A DNA stretch of 55,615 bases, taken from the NCBI GenBank assembly GCA_902800625.1, contig CADCFG010000039.1, positions 695-56,309 on the forward strand, read 5' to 3'. The position numbers were made by a program, and so were the translations under genes. Each line of letters opens with the position of its first letter. The stretch's first letter is position 1. The notes beneath the pieces were generated by a model that was not told the DNA's origin, did no database searches, and was given only the letters and a program-made list of their open reading frames with translations. Of this stretch, positions 44,918 through 52,928 are shown one piece after another. This DNA comes from an uncultured Eubacteriales bacterium (GTDB taxonomy: Bacteria; Bacillota; Clostridia; Christensenellales; Aristaeellaceae).

Positions 44918-45824
44918 AATACCGCTTGATTTCGGCGATGTAGCGCTCGCCCATGGCGGAGAGGATGGCGTTGTTCTTCACCACATAGCCCACCTCCATG
45001 ACGGAGTTCGGGTTGTTGCTGTCGGCCTCGTAGGGCACGGCGATGAAGTCATCGCCGTTCAGCTCCTCGCAGATGATGCCGGAGCAAAGGGTGTAGCCGT
45101 TCAGGCCGGTCATCAGGTTCAGGTTGGTGGCCCGGTCGGTGGTCTTGATGCTGCGGGGATAGTCGTTGGTGGACAGGATCTCCTCGGCAAAGTAGAAGGA
45201 GCTGTCGTCGCCCTGCTCGAAGGACAGGCAGGGATAGGGTGCCAGGTCGTCAAATGAAATGGAGGCCCTGTTCGCCAGCGGGTGGCCGCGCCACAGATAG
45301 ACATAGGCGTTGCAGTTGATCAGGTGGTGGAAAGCCAGGCCGCTGGAATGCAGCAGCTTCAAAAGCGCCTTGCGGTTGAAGTCGCTCAGGTACAGGATGC
45401 CGATCTCGCTGCGCATGCTGGCCACGTCGCTGATGACCGACAGGGTCTTGGTCTCGCGGATGGCGAATTCGTACTTGGCCACGTCGTAGCCCTTCACCAT
45501 CTCCACAAAGGCCTTCACCGCGAAGGAATAGTGCTGGCAGGACACGCCGAACTTCTGCTTGCGCTCGCCGCCCTTGCCGTACTTCTCAAGCAGATTCATG
45601 TATTGGCCGTAGACCTGCCGGGCATAGGGCAGGAAATCCACGCCCTCGGCCGTCAGCGTCACGCCCCGGCCCGTACGGTTGAACAGCACGATGCCCAGCT
45701 CCTTCTCCAGCTCCTTGATGGCGCTGGTCAGCGAGGGCTGGGACACGTACAGCTTCTCCGCCGCCCGGTTGATGGAGCCGATTTCCGAAATGGTGATGAT
45801 GTAGTTCAGCTGTTGCAGGGTCAT
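44901..45824 (-). CDS. LysR-family transcriptional regulator
   Basis: This is a 307-residue regulator. The helix-turn-helix lies at 1-60 (LNYIITISEIGSINRAAEKLYVSQPSLTSAIKELEKELGIVLF), followed by the effector-binding domain (about 90-300) with SVISDVASMRSEIGILYLSDFN, a pattern common to Clostridia LysR proteins related to CysB/YtlI-type regulators. GAGGAGG precedes ATG 45824. The promoter is TTGGAC (45882-45887), 18 bases, TATAAT (45858-45863). Several CTATA half-sites (45867-45912) lie across the promoter, consistent with autoregulation. It is flanked by two copies of the AACCGGATTGCC element, so it may have moved as a unit. No target operon is adjacent. Confidence 0.9.
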   Translation of the reverse strand: MTLQQLNYIITISEIGSINRAAEKLYVSQPSLTSAIKELEKELGIVLFNRTGRGVTLTAEGVDFLPYARQVYGQYMNLLEKYGKGGERKQKFGVSCQHYSFAVKAFVEMVKGYDVAKYEFAIRETKTLSVISDVASMRSEIGILYLSDFNRKALLKLLHSSGLAFHHLINCNAYVYLWRGHPLANRASISFDDLAPYPCLSFEQGDDSSFYFAEEILSTNDYPRSIKTTDRATNLNLMTGLNGYTLCSGIICEELNGDDFIAVPYEADSNNPNSVMEVGYVVKNNAILSAMGERYIAEIKRYLGIGE

Positions 45825-45857
45825 GGCCGGGCCTCCTCGCCGCTTTTATATATCGTT

Positions 45858-45912
45858 ATTATAGTCAAAACCTATAGCTTTGTCCAATAATTTAGCGCTA
45901 TGGTAAGTTATA
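45858..45912 (-). promoter_or_regulatory. Promoter and CTATA half-sites of the LysR gene
   Basis: TTGGAC, 18 bases, TATAAT on the minus strand. CCTATA and TATAGG occurrences at 45870-45876 and 45907-45912, with GCTATGG between them, form partly palindromic sites of the kind used by LysR proteins. Confidence 0.5.
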
Positions 45913-45940
45913 GGATTAATGTATAATGCGCTTGATGAAG

Positions 45941-46083
45941 AACCGGATTGCCTCGTCGGGACATTTCATGTCCCGACGAGGCAATGACGTTGCGGATCAT
46001 GCGATGCACAAAGTCAATCGCTGCGCACGGTATCATTGCGAGGAGCTCATGGCGCAGCCTTGAACGACGCGGCAATCCGGTTT
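45941..46083. repeat. AACCGGATTGCC inverted-terminal element, copy 2
   Basis: It starts AACCGGATTGCC and ends GGCAATCCGGTT. Inside is a perfect stem GCCTCGTCGGGACAT/ATGTCCCGACGAGGC (45950-45983). It is related to copy 1 at 44671-44799. With the TAGGGAG array that follows it fills the 356-base gap before the thioesterase gene; no gene is seen. Confidence 0.78.
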
Positions 46084-46122
46084 TCAAACATGAGTTGATT
46101 GGTCAGGTCATGCCGCAGGTGC

Positions 46123-46194
46123 GCGGCAGCCACCATCCCTACTCCCTACTCCCTACTCCCTACTCCCTTCTCCCTACTCCCTAATCCCTCTTCC
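46123..46194 (-). repeat. TAGGGAG heptamer array overlapping the thioesterase stop codon
   Basis: On the minus strand the gene ends AAG AGG GAT TAG followed by GGAGTAGGGAGAAGGGAGTAG and more, about seven units, then the GATGGTGGCTGCCGCGC module shared with other arrays. Confidence 0.82.
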
Positions 46195-46573
46195 CCAACT
46201 TCGCATAGGTCTTTTCAATGAACCGGGCCTTGTCCACGATGAAGCGCTCATGGGTGCCCTCGCTGATCGTCCCGGCGGCGTCCCAGGCGCGCACGTCAAA
46301 GACCAGCCGTCGGCGGTCGATCTCCGTCAGCACGGCCTCGCAGGTCACGTCCATGCCCACCGGCGCGGCGGCCAGGTGGCGGATGTTCACTGCCGTGCCC
46401 AGGGTGATCTGCTCATCCGGCAGCTCGTCCTCCACGCACTTCGCGGCGGTGTCCTCCAGGAATGCCACCAGATAGGGCGTGGCCAGCACAGGCATCAGGC
46501 CCTCGCTGAAGGAGGCCGCCGTCACGGCGTCTGTGACGGCCTTGGTCTGCTGATATTTCTGTCCGATTTGCAT
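46181..46573 (-). CDS. FlK-like hotdog thioesterase
   Basis: This 130-residue single hotdog-fold protein resembles fluoroacetyl-CoA thioesterase FlK and its relatives. Thr32, Glu40 and His66 occur with spacings of 8 and 26 residues, exactly those of the FlK triad Thr42, Glu50, His76. ATPYLVAFLEDTAAKCVEDEL is the family signature, and VNIRHLAAAPVG and LVFDVRAWDAAG follow. FlK homologues in anaerobes probably hydrolyse other small acyl-CoAs; the substrate is unknown. ATG 46573 follows GGAGGG with six bases. It is the last gene of the hydrolase, membrane protein, hflX group, 93 bases after hflX, with a repeat module in between. Confidence 0.85.
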   Translation of the reverse strand: MQIGQKYQQTKAVTDAVTAASFSEGLMPVLATPYLVAFLEDTAAKCVEDELPDEQITLGTAVNIRHLAAAPVGMDVTCEAVLTEIDRRRLVFDVRAWDAAGTISEGTHERFIVDKARFIEKTYAKLGKRD

Positions 46574-46601
46574 ATGGTCCCTCCAGAATATATCCTCTCC
46601 G

Positions 46602-46682
46602 GCACTTGCCCTGTCTCCCCTTGAAATGGGAGGCAGGGCAAGCGCGGCAACCACTATCCCTGTTCCCTATTGCCTGTCCCCC
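46602..46682 (-). repeat. TAGGGA array and GCGGCAGCCACTATCCC module after hflX
   Basis: On the minus strand hflX ends GGG GAC AGG CAA TAG, and the sequence continues GCAATAGGGAACAGGGATAGTGG, then the module also found at 15399-15416, 44858 and 46123. A CCTGCCTCCC/GGGAGGCAGG-like hairpin (46609-46640) is attached. Confidence 0.72.
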
Positions 46683-48430
46683 AGCATCCCCATTACCCGC
46701 TGATACAGCGCCGCGTCCATCAGCGCCACCACCCGGGTGCCCTCGGCGGTGTACTCCTCCTCGACGACCTGGCCCTTGCCGTGGATCAGCGACAGCACGC
46801 CGCCCTTGTCGTAGGGGATCACCAGCTCGGCCCTGTGGCGCATGGCGGCGATCCGCCGGGATATCTCCGCCTTCAACTTGTCCAGGCCCGCGCCCTGTTT
46901 GGCGGAGATCAGTATGGCGTCTGCGGGTTCGATCATGCCGCCGATGTGGGCCTGGTCGGCCTTGTTCAGCGCTTCCAGGATGGGCTTGTCGGAGGCGCCC
47001 AGGTCGTTCAGCACCTCGAACACCGTGGCGCGCTGCTGGGCGTAGTGGGGGCTGGACAGGTCGGAGACCACTACCAGCAGGTCGGCGTACAGCGCCTCCT
47101 CCAGCGTGGAGCGGAAGGCCTGCACCAGCTGGTGGGGCAGCTTGCGAATGAAGCCGACGGTGTCCACCACCAGGCAGCTGCGGTTCTCCGGCAGGTCGAC
47201 GTTGCGCATCACCGGGTCCAGCGTGGCGAACAGCTTGTCCTCCACGAGTACGTCCGCGCCGGAGAGCGCGTTCAGCAACGTGGACTTGCCGGCGTTGGTG
47301 TAGCCCACCAGCGCCACGGTGGTCTGGCCGGTCTTTTCCCGGCGGGCACGGCGCAGGTCCCGCTGCTTCTTGATCTCCTTCAGCTGGCCCTCCAGGTCGT
47401 CGATGCGCTTGCGGATGCGGCGGCGGTCCACCTCCAGGCGGGTCTCGCCGGGGCCGCGGGTGCCGATGCCGCCGCCCAGGCGGGACAGCGACGTGCCCAG
47501 GCCGGTGAGCCGGGGCAGGCGATACTTCATCTGGGCCAGCTCCACCTGCAGCTTGCCCTCGGCGGACTGGGCCCGCTGGGCGAAGATGTCCAGGATCAGC
47601 GCCGTGCGGTCGATCACCCGCACGCCCAGTATGTTCTCCAGGTTCTTCTGCTGGGCGCCGGTCAGCTCGTCGTCCAGGATCGCCAGGTCGATCTCCAGAG
47701 CCTGGCAGGTCAGGGACAGCTCCTCGGCCTTGCCGCTGCCGATATAGGTGGCGGAGTCCGGCTTCTGGCGGTTCTGGATCACCCGGGTGATGACCATGGC
47801 CCCGGCGGTCTCCGCCAGGGAGGCCAGCTCGTCCAGGGATTCCTCGCTGTCGGTGGAGATCAGCATCACCTTCTCGGCCTCCTCCACCAGCCCGCCCTTT
47901 TCGATGGCCTTCTTCACCCGCTCCTCGGCCAGCTCGATCTCCTTCATCCACAGCATCTGCGGGATGCGGCCGGGCTTCACCGGGCCCTTCAGGACGATGG
48001 ACAGGTTGTCATATTCCACCTCGCCCAGGAAGGCCGCGCTGATGCCCGTACAGCGGCCCTCACCCACGCCCACGGCGCACATGCTGTCAAACCGCAACAG
48101 CCGAAGCGCCTGCAGGTCCACGTCGGAAAGCCGCGCGTCCCCGCCGGGATGGGTGTGGATGCAGCGGAAGCCGGCCAGCCGGTCCAGGTTCCTGCGCAGG
48201 TGCAGCTCCGGCAGGGCGATGGAGCCGATGGAGCCGATGGCGATCTCCAGCACCTCGCCGTCCCGGCTGAGGTATACCAGCATCTCCCGGTTCAAAAGGT
48301 CCGTGTACCTAACCAATATATTGAGCAGGCGGTCCGGCAGGAAGGCCTCGCGCCCAAACTCGGCATCGTACAGCTTTTCCAGCTCGTTCAGCGTGCTCTC
48401 GCGTATGCCCGTCAGGTTGCCGTGAATCAT
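46667..48430 (-). CDS. hflX: GTPase HflX with N-terminal JAMM-like domain
   Basis: This is a 587-residue ribosome-associated GTPase. The C-terminal two thirds are classical HflX: the glycine-rich GLGTSLSRLGGGIGTRGPGET linker, coiled coil (about 345-380), G1 GYTNAGKSTLLNAL, FATLDPVMR (G2), DTVGFIRKLP (G3), NKAD (G4), and SAKQG (G5). HflX splits stalled ribosomes after stress. The first 190 residues are an extra domain containing H92-x-H94-x7-S102-x2-D105 (HTHPGGDARLSDVD), which matches the JAMM/MPN metalloprotease motif and resembles RadC. Its start overlaps the stop of the upstream membrane protein gene (ATGA), so they are coupled. Confidence 0.92.
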   Translation of the reverse strand: MIHGNLTGIRESTLNELEKLYDAEFGREAFLPDRLLNILVRYTDLLNREMLVYLSRDGEVLEIAIGSIGSIALPELHLRRNLDRLAGFRCIHTHPGGDARLSDVDLQALRLLRFDSMCAVGVGEGRCTGISAAFLGEVEYDNLSIVLKGPVKPGRIPQMLWMKEIELAEERVKKAIEKGGLVEEAEKVMLISTDSEESLDELASLAETAGAMVITRVIQNRQKPDSATYIGSGKAEELSLTCQALEIDLAILDDELTGAQQKNLENILGVRVIDRTALILDIFAQRAQSAEGKLQVELAQMKYRLPRLTGLGTSLSRLGGGIGTRGPGETRLEVDRRRIRKRIDDLEGQLKEIKKQRDLRRARREKTGQTTVALVGYTNAGKSTLLNALSGADVLVEDKLFATLDPVMRNVDLPENRSCLVVDTVGFIRKLPHQLVQAFRSTLEEALYADLLVVVSDLSSPHYAQQRATVFEVLNDLGASDKPILEALNKADQAHIGGMIEPADAILISAKQGAGLDKLKAEISRRIAAMRHRAELVIPYDKGGVLSLIHGKGQVVEEEYTAEGTRVVALMDAALYQRVMGMLGDRQ

Positions 48431-49053
48431 GGGATGTCCTCCTGTGAGGTTTTATCGTTTCCAAAATGCAAGTAGGCCAGTATTCCGATCGGCAGGAAGT
48501 AGGCGCACCAGCACACCAGGGCCATCACGCCGCCGCGGCTGGTTTCCGCGCCCGCCATGCCGCGGAACATGCCCGTCATCGGCAGGATGAAGCAGCTGAT
48601 GAAGAAAGCGCCATGGATCAGCATCAGCCGCCTGAGCCACCTGTCCCGCCTGCTGCCCGCTTTCATGGACAGGCCGAGGAAGAACGTGGAGAGCGCCATC
48701 ATGCCGTAACCCAACAGGTCGTAGTTGAAGATCAACCCGCCACGCCTGAAATCCAGCACGCGCAGCGTCTCGTCGCCCAGGCCGTCCAGGCGCACGCTGG
48801 TGGTCTGGGCAAAGTAGACCAGCAGGATCAGCGTGGCATAGATCGCCGCGAAGGTCATGCCGATGGTCGCTGGGACCTGGCCTTCCTCCCCCGCCTCGTG
48901 GCGCAGGCCCGCCGCCATCATGATGTAGCCGACGGGCAGCAGCATGCAGACGAAATACGAGCCAAAGCTGAAGTCCAGGATCAGGAACAGCGCGAACAGG
49001 AACACCGTGGCGGTCACGATGGCCGCGCCGATCCGGGGTATTTGTCGATTCAT
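48427..49053 (-). CDS. Six-helix membrane protein, unknown family
   Basis: This is a 208-residue protein with about six transmembrane segments (IGAAIVTATVFLFALFLIL, YFVCMLLPVGYIMMAAGL, TIGMTFAAIYATLILLVYF, LLGYGMMALSTFFLGLSM, LMLIHGAFFISCFILPMTG, VMALVCWCAYFLPIGILAYL). A basic cytoplasmic loop SRRDRWLRR sits before the fifth helix. Its ATG overlaps the stop of the hydrolase gene and its stop overlaps the hflX start, in both cases as ATGA, so all three are read as one translationally coupled operon. GGAGGCGAG precedes ATG 49053. I do not recognise a named family, and there are no obvious catalytic motifs. Confidence 0.78.
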   Translation of the reverse strand: MNRQIPRIGAAIVTATVFLFALFLILDFSFGSYFVCMLLPVGYIMMAAGLRHEAGEEGQVPATIGMTFAAIYATLILLVYFAQTTSVRLDGLGDETLRVLDFRRGGLIFNYDLLGYGMMALSTFFLGLSMKAGSRRDRWLRRLMLIHGAFFISCFILPMTGMFRGMAGAETSRGGVMALVCWCAYFLPIGILAYLHFGNDKTSQEDIP

Positions 49054-49886
49054 GGCTCGCCTCCGCCTTGCGATTCGATTCCCGCCAACAGCCCTTCGAT
49101 CAGCCGATTGACCTCCTCCGGCGCGTCGGTGTTGGAATTGTGGCCCGCGCCCTCGATCCAGTGCAGCGGGATGCCGGTGTTCCTGTGCCATGCCTTGCTA
49201 TAGCGCCTGCAGGAGCCGGCCTTGTCCTCCGCGCCGCAGATCAGCAGCGCCGGGCAGTCGATTTCATAGGGCAGATCGGCCTCCATGGCCTCGGCCAGCA
49301 TCTTCATGCCGTGGCCTGACAGCGCTGCGTAGCGGGCCTTGTCGCCGTCGTAGGTCATCATCATGTCCCGCATCAGCGCCCGGCCGTATTCGGTGGTGGA
49401 CACGCCGTTCGTGCCGCTCTTCAACAGCCACTTCCAGGGATACCAGCGATACACCGGCTCCATCTTCTTCAAAAGCGCGATCTCGATGCCCGTCACGTAC
49501 CTTCGCCCCAGCGGCGCGGAGTCGATGGACACGAAGCCCGCCAGCTTCCCCGGGAAGCGCTGGGCATAGGCCTGGCCCACATAGCCGCCCATGGACTGGC
49601 CCACGATCACGGGCCTTGTGAAGCTCTCCCGCGTCAATATCTCATCCAGCCACCCAGCCTTGTCCATCAGCGTGAAGTCCAGCCGAAAGGGCCAGGACGC
49701 GGCGTGGCCCGGGGCGTCCCAGACCAGCAGGCTGGTTTTGCCCCGGAAGTATTCGATCTGCCGGTCGAACAGTCGGTGATCCGCCGTCAGCCCCGGCAGG
49801 AACACCAGCGCCGGAGCGTCCATGCCCAGGGCGTCCACCCAGTAGTGGATCGCGCCCCGGGGCGTCTCATGCACGCGCTCCCGCAT
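49050..49886 (-). CDS. Alpha/beta hydrolase
   Basis: This is a 278-residue alpha/beta-hydrolase fold protein without a signal peptide. The oxyanion-hole strand is VFLPGLTADHRLFD, the nucleophile elbow GQSMGG has Ser98, the acid is in LLICGAEDKAG (about 228), and the catalytic His lies in IEGAGHNSNTDAPEEVN (about 252). A cap of about 70 residues follows the elbow (residues 125-190). The family includes esterases, lipases and C-C hydrolases; the substrate cannot be told. ATG 49886 has GGGAGG eight bases upstream and is preferred over GTG 49895. It is the first gene of the coupled operon with the membrane protein and hflX. Confidence 0.88.
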   Translation of the reverse strand: MRERVHETPRGAIHYWVDALGMDAPALVFLPGLTADHRLFDRQIEYFRGKTSLLVWDAPGHAASWPFRLDFTLMDKAGWLDEILTRESFTRPVIVGQSMGGYVGQAYAQRFPGKLAGFVSIDSAPLGRRYVTGIEIALLKKMEPVYRWYPWKWLLKSGTNGVSTTEYGRALMRDMMMTYDGDKARYAALSGHGMKMLAEAMEADLPYEIDCPALLICGAEDKAGSCRRYSKAWHRNTGIPLHWIEGAGHNSNTDAPEEVNRLIEGLLAGIESQGGGEP

Positions 49887-50075
49887 GGGCCGCACCTCCC
49901 GTCATTTCCAAACGCGCCATCCCATGTGCAGGATGGCGTGTAAACAATATACTATGAAAACCCGGGAATGTCAACGACTGATGCCCCCGGCGCGCACCAT
50001 TCGCGGCGCTTGAATTTTGGATCGAATTGGTTTATACTCAAGGCAACACATTCTTATCTGAAGGAGGCGCGCGCC

Positions 50076-52124
50076 ATGAAGAAGAGAAGGCTCCCGTGGC
50101 TCTTACCGGCGCTGCTGCTGCTTTGGCTGATGAGCTCCAGTGGAGCGGCCCTGGCCGAAGGGGACGCGCCCTCGGAGTGGACGTTCATGATGTACATGTG
50201 CGGCTCCGACCTGGAATCGAAGCACGCCCTGGCCAGCTACAACATGCGCGAGATCACCTCCATGTGGTTCCCCGCGCAGGTCGTGGCCAGCACGGACGGC
50301 GGCGTGGAGCTGGTGGACTGGCAGGCCAGCGACGTCAATCTGGTGATGCAGACCGGTGGCGCGAAGCAATGGCACGGCATGGATGTGGACGACGATGGCA
50401 AGAGCCTCGGCGTGGAATTCGCCACGGACCGCCTGCAGCGCTTTGCCTTCAATCTGGAATACAACGAGGATCGCCACGGCTATATGCCGGCGCTCAGCCT
50501 GGTGGACGAGCAGCCGCTGGCCAGCATGGCCAGGCCCGAGACGCTTTCAGAATTCATACGCTGGACCGTGGCGCATTATCCGGCGAAAAAGTACGGCCTT
50601 TTGCTGTGGGACCACGGCGGCGGCAGCCGCACGGGCCTATTCGTGGACGAGTTGTTCGACAACGACATCATGTACCTTTACGAGCTGGGCGACGCGCTCT
50701 CAGGCGCACAGGCCCACTTTGAACTCATCGCCATCGACGCCTGCCTGATGTGCAGCCTGGAGACCGCCCGAACGGTGGCGCCCTACGCGGATTTCATGGT
50801 CGCCTCGGAGGAGGTAGCGGCGGGCAACGGCAGCGCTTTTGCGGAATGGATGCATGAATTGTACCGCAATCCGGGCTGCAGCGGCGGAGAGCTGGGATGC
50901 GAGTTCTGTGACGCGACCCAGCTGAAGTACGCCGAGCAGAGCGACGCTTTGCAGGAGGAGCAGCTGACCTATTCGACGATCCATCTGGACGCCATCGGCG
51001 AGGTGGCCGAGGGCTTCGACCGCCTGTTTGACTTCGCGGGCCAGCTCTACGAGAGCTATCCCTCCCGGTTCAACATGTTCTCCAATTATCTGGTCAGCGC
51101 GGAATCCTATGGGCAGGGCGGCGCCGACATGATCGACCTGGGCAGCTTTCTCTACAACAACGACACCATGGCCCTGCTGGACGCCGATATCCGCAACGGC
51201 CTGGTCGCGGCGCTGGAGCAGGCGGTGTATTACAACATCAAGGGCAGCGGGCGGAGCGCCTCGAAGGGCCTTTCCTTCTGCTACGCGCCAAACATGACCC
51301 CCAGCGAGCTGGACATCTATGCCCGTAACTGCCAGAGCGCGGCCTACGTGGCGCTGCTGGACGCCGTCAACCCCGAGTGGGAAGCGCCGGAATGGGTGTA
51401 TAAGAAGGCGCGCCGCCTGACGCCCATCGACGAGCTGGAGGCCTATCAGATGAGCCTTGAGCTGCTCCAGGGCAACGGCCTGCCGCGGCTGCACGTCATC
51501 AACCGGAGCGGCAGCCTGCTCGGATGCGACTTCAATCTGTATTTCATGGACGGGGGATCCGGCGAAATCTGCTCCCTGGGCAGCGTCAATGCATTCGCGG
51601 ATTGGGACGACGAGTTGGGCGACGCCGTCTATCTCATGGACAATTCCGGCCATTGGCCCGCCATCGAAGGGCACGCCTGCTGCATAGAGCTGATCGATCA
51701 AGCGGGCGGCGTATTCCTGTACAACGTTCCCATACAGATCGGAACCGACAGCATCATCCTCCGCCTGCGCGCCAATCCCCGCTACGACGAGGATATGGGC
51801 CAGATGGTCTATGAATGCAACGCGATCGGGCTCTGGCAAGGCTACGATCAGGACACCCGCATGCCTGACCGCTCCATCATCTCCTTCAACCAGATGCAGG
51901 GCCGGGAATACAGGCTGCTCTATCCCTGCTGCGACGATGACGGTGCAAAAACAGAAAGCTTCCAGTTCAGCGATACCATGACGATGTATCGCGGACTGGA
52001 AGTTGATTACGCGCCCCTGCCCGTGGGCGAATACTATTGCAGCTTTACCGTGCGGGACATCTTCAAGCGCAGCCGCACGACGCAGCTGGTGAAGCTGTCC
52101 TGGGACGGAGAGAGCTTCAGTTAA
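50076..52124 (+). CDS. Secreted clostripain-type C11 cysteine peptidase
   Basis: This is a 682-residue exported protein. A signal peptide spans about 1-28 (LLPALLLLWLMSSSGAALA). The C11 peptidase domain covers about 34-390: WTFMMYMCGSDLE opening, catalytic His180 in LLLWDHGGGSR and catalytic Cys223 in AIDACLMCSLETA, the SEEVAAGNG segment, and AKGLSFCYAP-like later strands. The remaining 250 residues are beta-rich and unclassified. Clostripain relatives cleave after Arg or Lys, are often Ca2+-dependent and self-processing; specificity here is not visible. AAGGAGG stands before ATG 50076. The stop is separated by one base from the stop of the convergent leader-peptide gene. Confidence 0.9.
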   Translation: MKKRRLPWLLPALLLLWLMSSSGAALAEGDAPSEWTFMMYMCGSDLESKHALASYNMREITSMWFPAQVVASTDGGVELVDWQASDVNLVMQTGGAKQWHGMDVDDDGKSLGVEFATDRLQRFAFNLEYNEDRHGYMPALSLVDEQPLASMARPETLSEFIRWTVAHYPAKKYGLLLWDHGGGSRTGLFVDELFDNDIMYLYELGDALSGAQAHFELIAIDACLMCSLETARTVAPYADFMVASEEVAAGNGSAFAEWMHELYRNPGCSGGELGCEFCDATQLKYAEQSDALQEEQLTYSTIHLDAIGEVAEGFDRLFDFAGQLYESYPSRFNMFSNYLVSAESYGQGGADMIDLGSFLYNNDTMALLDADIRNGLVAALEQAVYYNIKGSGRSASKGLSFCYAPNMTPSELDIYARNCQSAAYVALLDAVNPEWEAPEWVYKKARRLTPIDELEAYQMSLELLQGNGLPRLHVINRSGSLLGCDFNLYFMDGGSGEICSLGSVNAFADWDDELGDAVYLMDNSGHWPAIEGHACCIELIDQAGGVFLYNVPIQIGTDSIILRLRANPRYDEDMGQMVYECNAIGLWQGYDQDTRMPDRSIISFNQMQGREYRLLYPCCDDDGAKTESFQFSDTMTMYRGLEVDYAPLPVGEYYCSFTVRDIFKRSRTTQLVKLSWDGESFS

Positions 52125-52125
52125 A

Positions 52126-52356
52126 TCATTCGCGGATCGTGCCGCAGATGTTGCAGATCCAGCCCCCACTGGGCCTGAGCTGGTGCGAGGTGATGTGCCC
52201 GCATTTTTCGCAATACTTATCGGATGTGGAGGCTTGGCCCAGAGGCGAAACGAACGGAAAGTCCGGGAAAAATGACAAGCCGCCCGCGACCTGCTGGAGC
52301 TCCTCGCCGTTGAGTTCGTGCACGTTGGTTTCTCTTTCGATATTTTTGTTTTCCAT
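52126..52356 (-). CDS. Double-glycine leader peptide with zinc-ribbon-like core (RiPP or bacteriocin precursor candidate)
   Basis: This is a 76-residue protein. Residues 1-26 form a leader of the bacteriocin type: charged N-terminus, then ELNGEELQQVAGG, with the GG pair at 25-26 and hydrophobic residues at the positions recognised by C39-type export peptidases. The predicted core of 50 residues starts LSFFPDFPF and carries two CxxC pairs, C49/C52 and C68/C71, like a zinc ribbon or a pair of disulfides. GGAGGAGC precedes ATG 52356, and a strong promoter lies at 52391-52419. No modification enzyme or ABC exporter is adjacent, so it would rely on a machine elsewhere. No terminator separates it from the convergent peptidase gene. 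Confidence 0.75.
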   Translation of the reverse strand: MENKNIERETNVHELNGEELQQVAGGLSFFPDFPFVSPLGQASTSDKYCEKCGHITSHQLRPSGGWICNICGTIRE

Positions 52357-52390
52357 AATGCTCCTCCACGGAATGTTTAATTGCAAATTA

Positions 52391-52419
52391 ACTATACCAT
52401 TATCCTATGAAAAAGTCAA
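52391..52419 (-). promoter_or_regulatory. Promoter of the leader-peptide gene
   Basis: The minus strand carries TTGACT (52414-52419), exactly 17 bases, TATAGT (52391-52396), 35 bases before the start codon. This is one of the best promoter matches in the window and argues that the small gene is real. Confidence 0.82.
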
Positions 52420-52431
52420 GCAGGATCACTC

Positions 52432-52462
52432 AAGGCCGGCCCCGATGATCGGAGCCGGCCTT
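52432..52462 (-). terminator. Hairpin after the isc operon
   Basis: AAGGCCGGC (52432-52440) pairs with GCCGGCCTT (52454-52462), with further pairing of CCGAT/ATCGG inside. The T run on the minus strand is weak (TTGAGTG). Confidence 0.6.
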
Positions 52463-52474
52463 GATATGCGTCTG

Positions 52475-52897
52475 TCACACGTACTTGATGTCCTCGTCGT
52501 CCTCCTCGGTGCGGGGCTTTTCGCCCTTGGCGAGGCGCTCTCGATAGTCCTGGATGGCGGCGTGCAGGGCCTCCTCGGCCAGCACGGAGCAGTGCACCTT
52601 TACCGGCGGCAGCCCGCCCAGGGCCTCCATGACCATCTTGTTGGTCACGGTCTCGGCCTCCGCCAAGGTCATGCCCTTCACGATCTCGGTAGCCTTGCTG
52701 GACGTGGCGATGGCCGCGCCGCAGCCAAAGGTCTTGAACTTCACGTCGGTGATCACGTCGTTCTCGACCTTGATGTAGATGCGCATGATGTCGCCGCACT
52801 TGGCGTTGCCCACGGTGCCCACACCGCTGGCATCCTCCATCTCGCCCATATTGCGGGGGTTCATGAAGTGGTCCATGACCTGCTCGGTATATTCCAT
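52475..52897 (-). CDS. iscU: Iron-sulfur cluster scaffold protein IscU
   Basis: This is a 140-residue scaffold on which [2Fe-2S] and [4Fe-4S] clusters are built. The three cluster Cys are C34 (in AKCGDIM, with the adjacent Asp36), C59 (TFGCGAAIA) and C103 (VHCSVLAEEA). The usual LPPVK chaperone-binding motif is present at 96-100. The C-terminus has an extra acidic tail (EKPRTEEDDEDIKYV). It is the last gene of the iscR-iscS-iscU operon, 31 bases after iscS, with AGGAGG before its ATG. Clostridia NifU-type single-domain proteins have the same layout. Confidence 0.95.
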   Translation of the reverse strand: MEYTEQVMDHFMNPRNMGEMEDASGVGTVGNAKCGDIMRIYIKVENDVITDVKFKTFGCGAAIATSSKATEIVKGMTLAEAETVTNKMVMEALGGLPPVKVHCSVLAEEALHAAIQDYRERLAKGEKPRTEEDDEDIKYV

Positions 52898-52928
52898 AAT
52901 CGTGCCTCCTGTTTGCGCGTTTTTATCG

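Noticed and set aside
46135..46194. CRISPR or telomere-like function for the TAGGGAG arrays
   Set aside because: There are no spacers, the units are seven bases, and the arrays are internal on a bacterial contig and follow genes.
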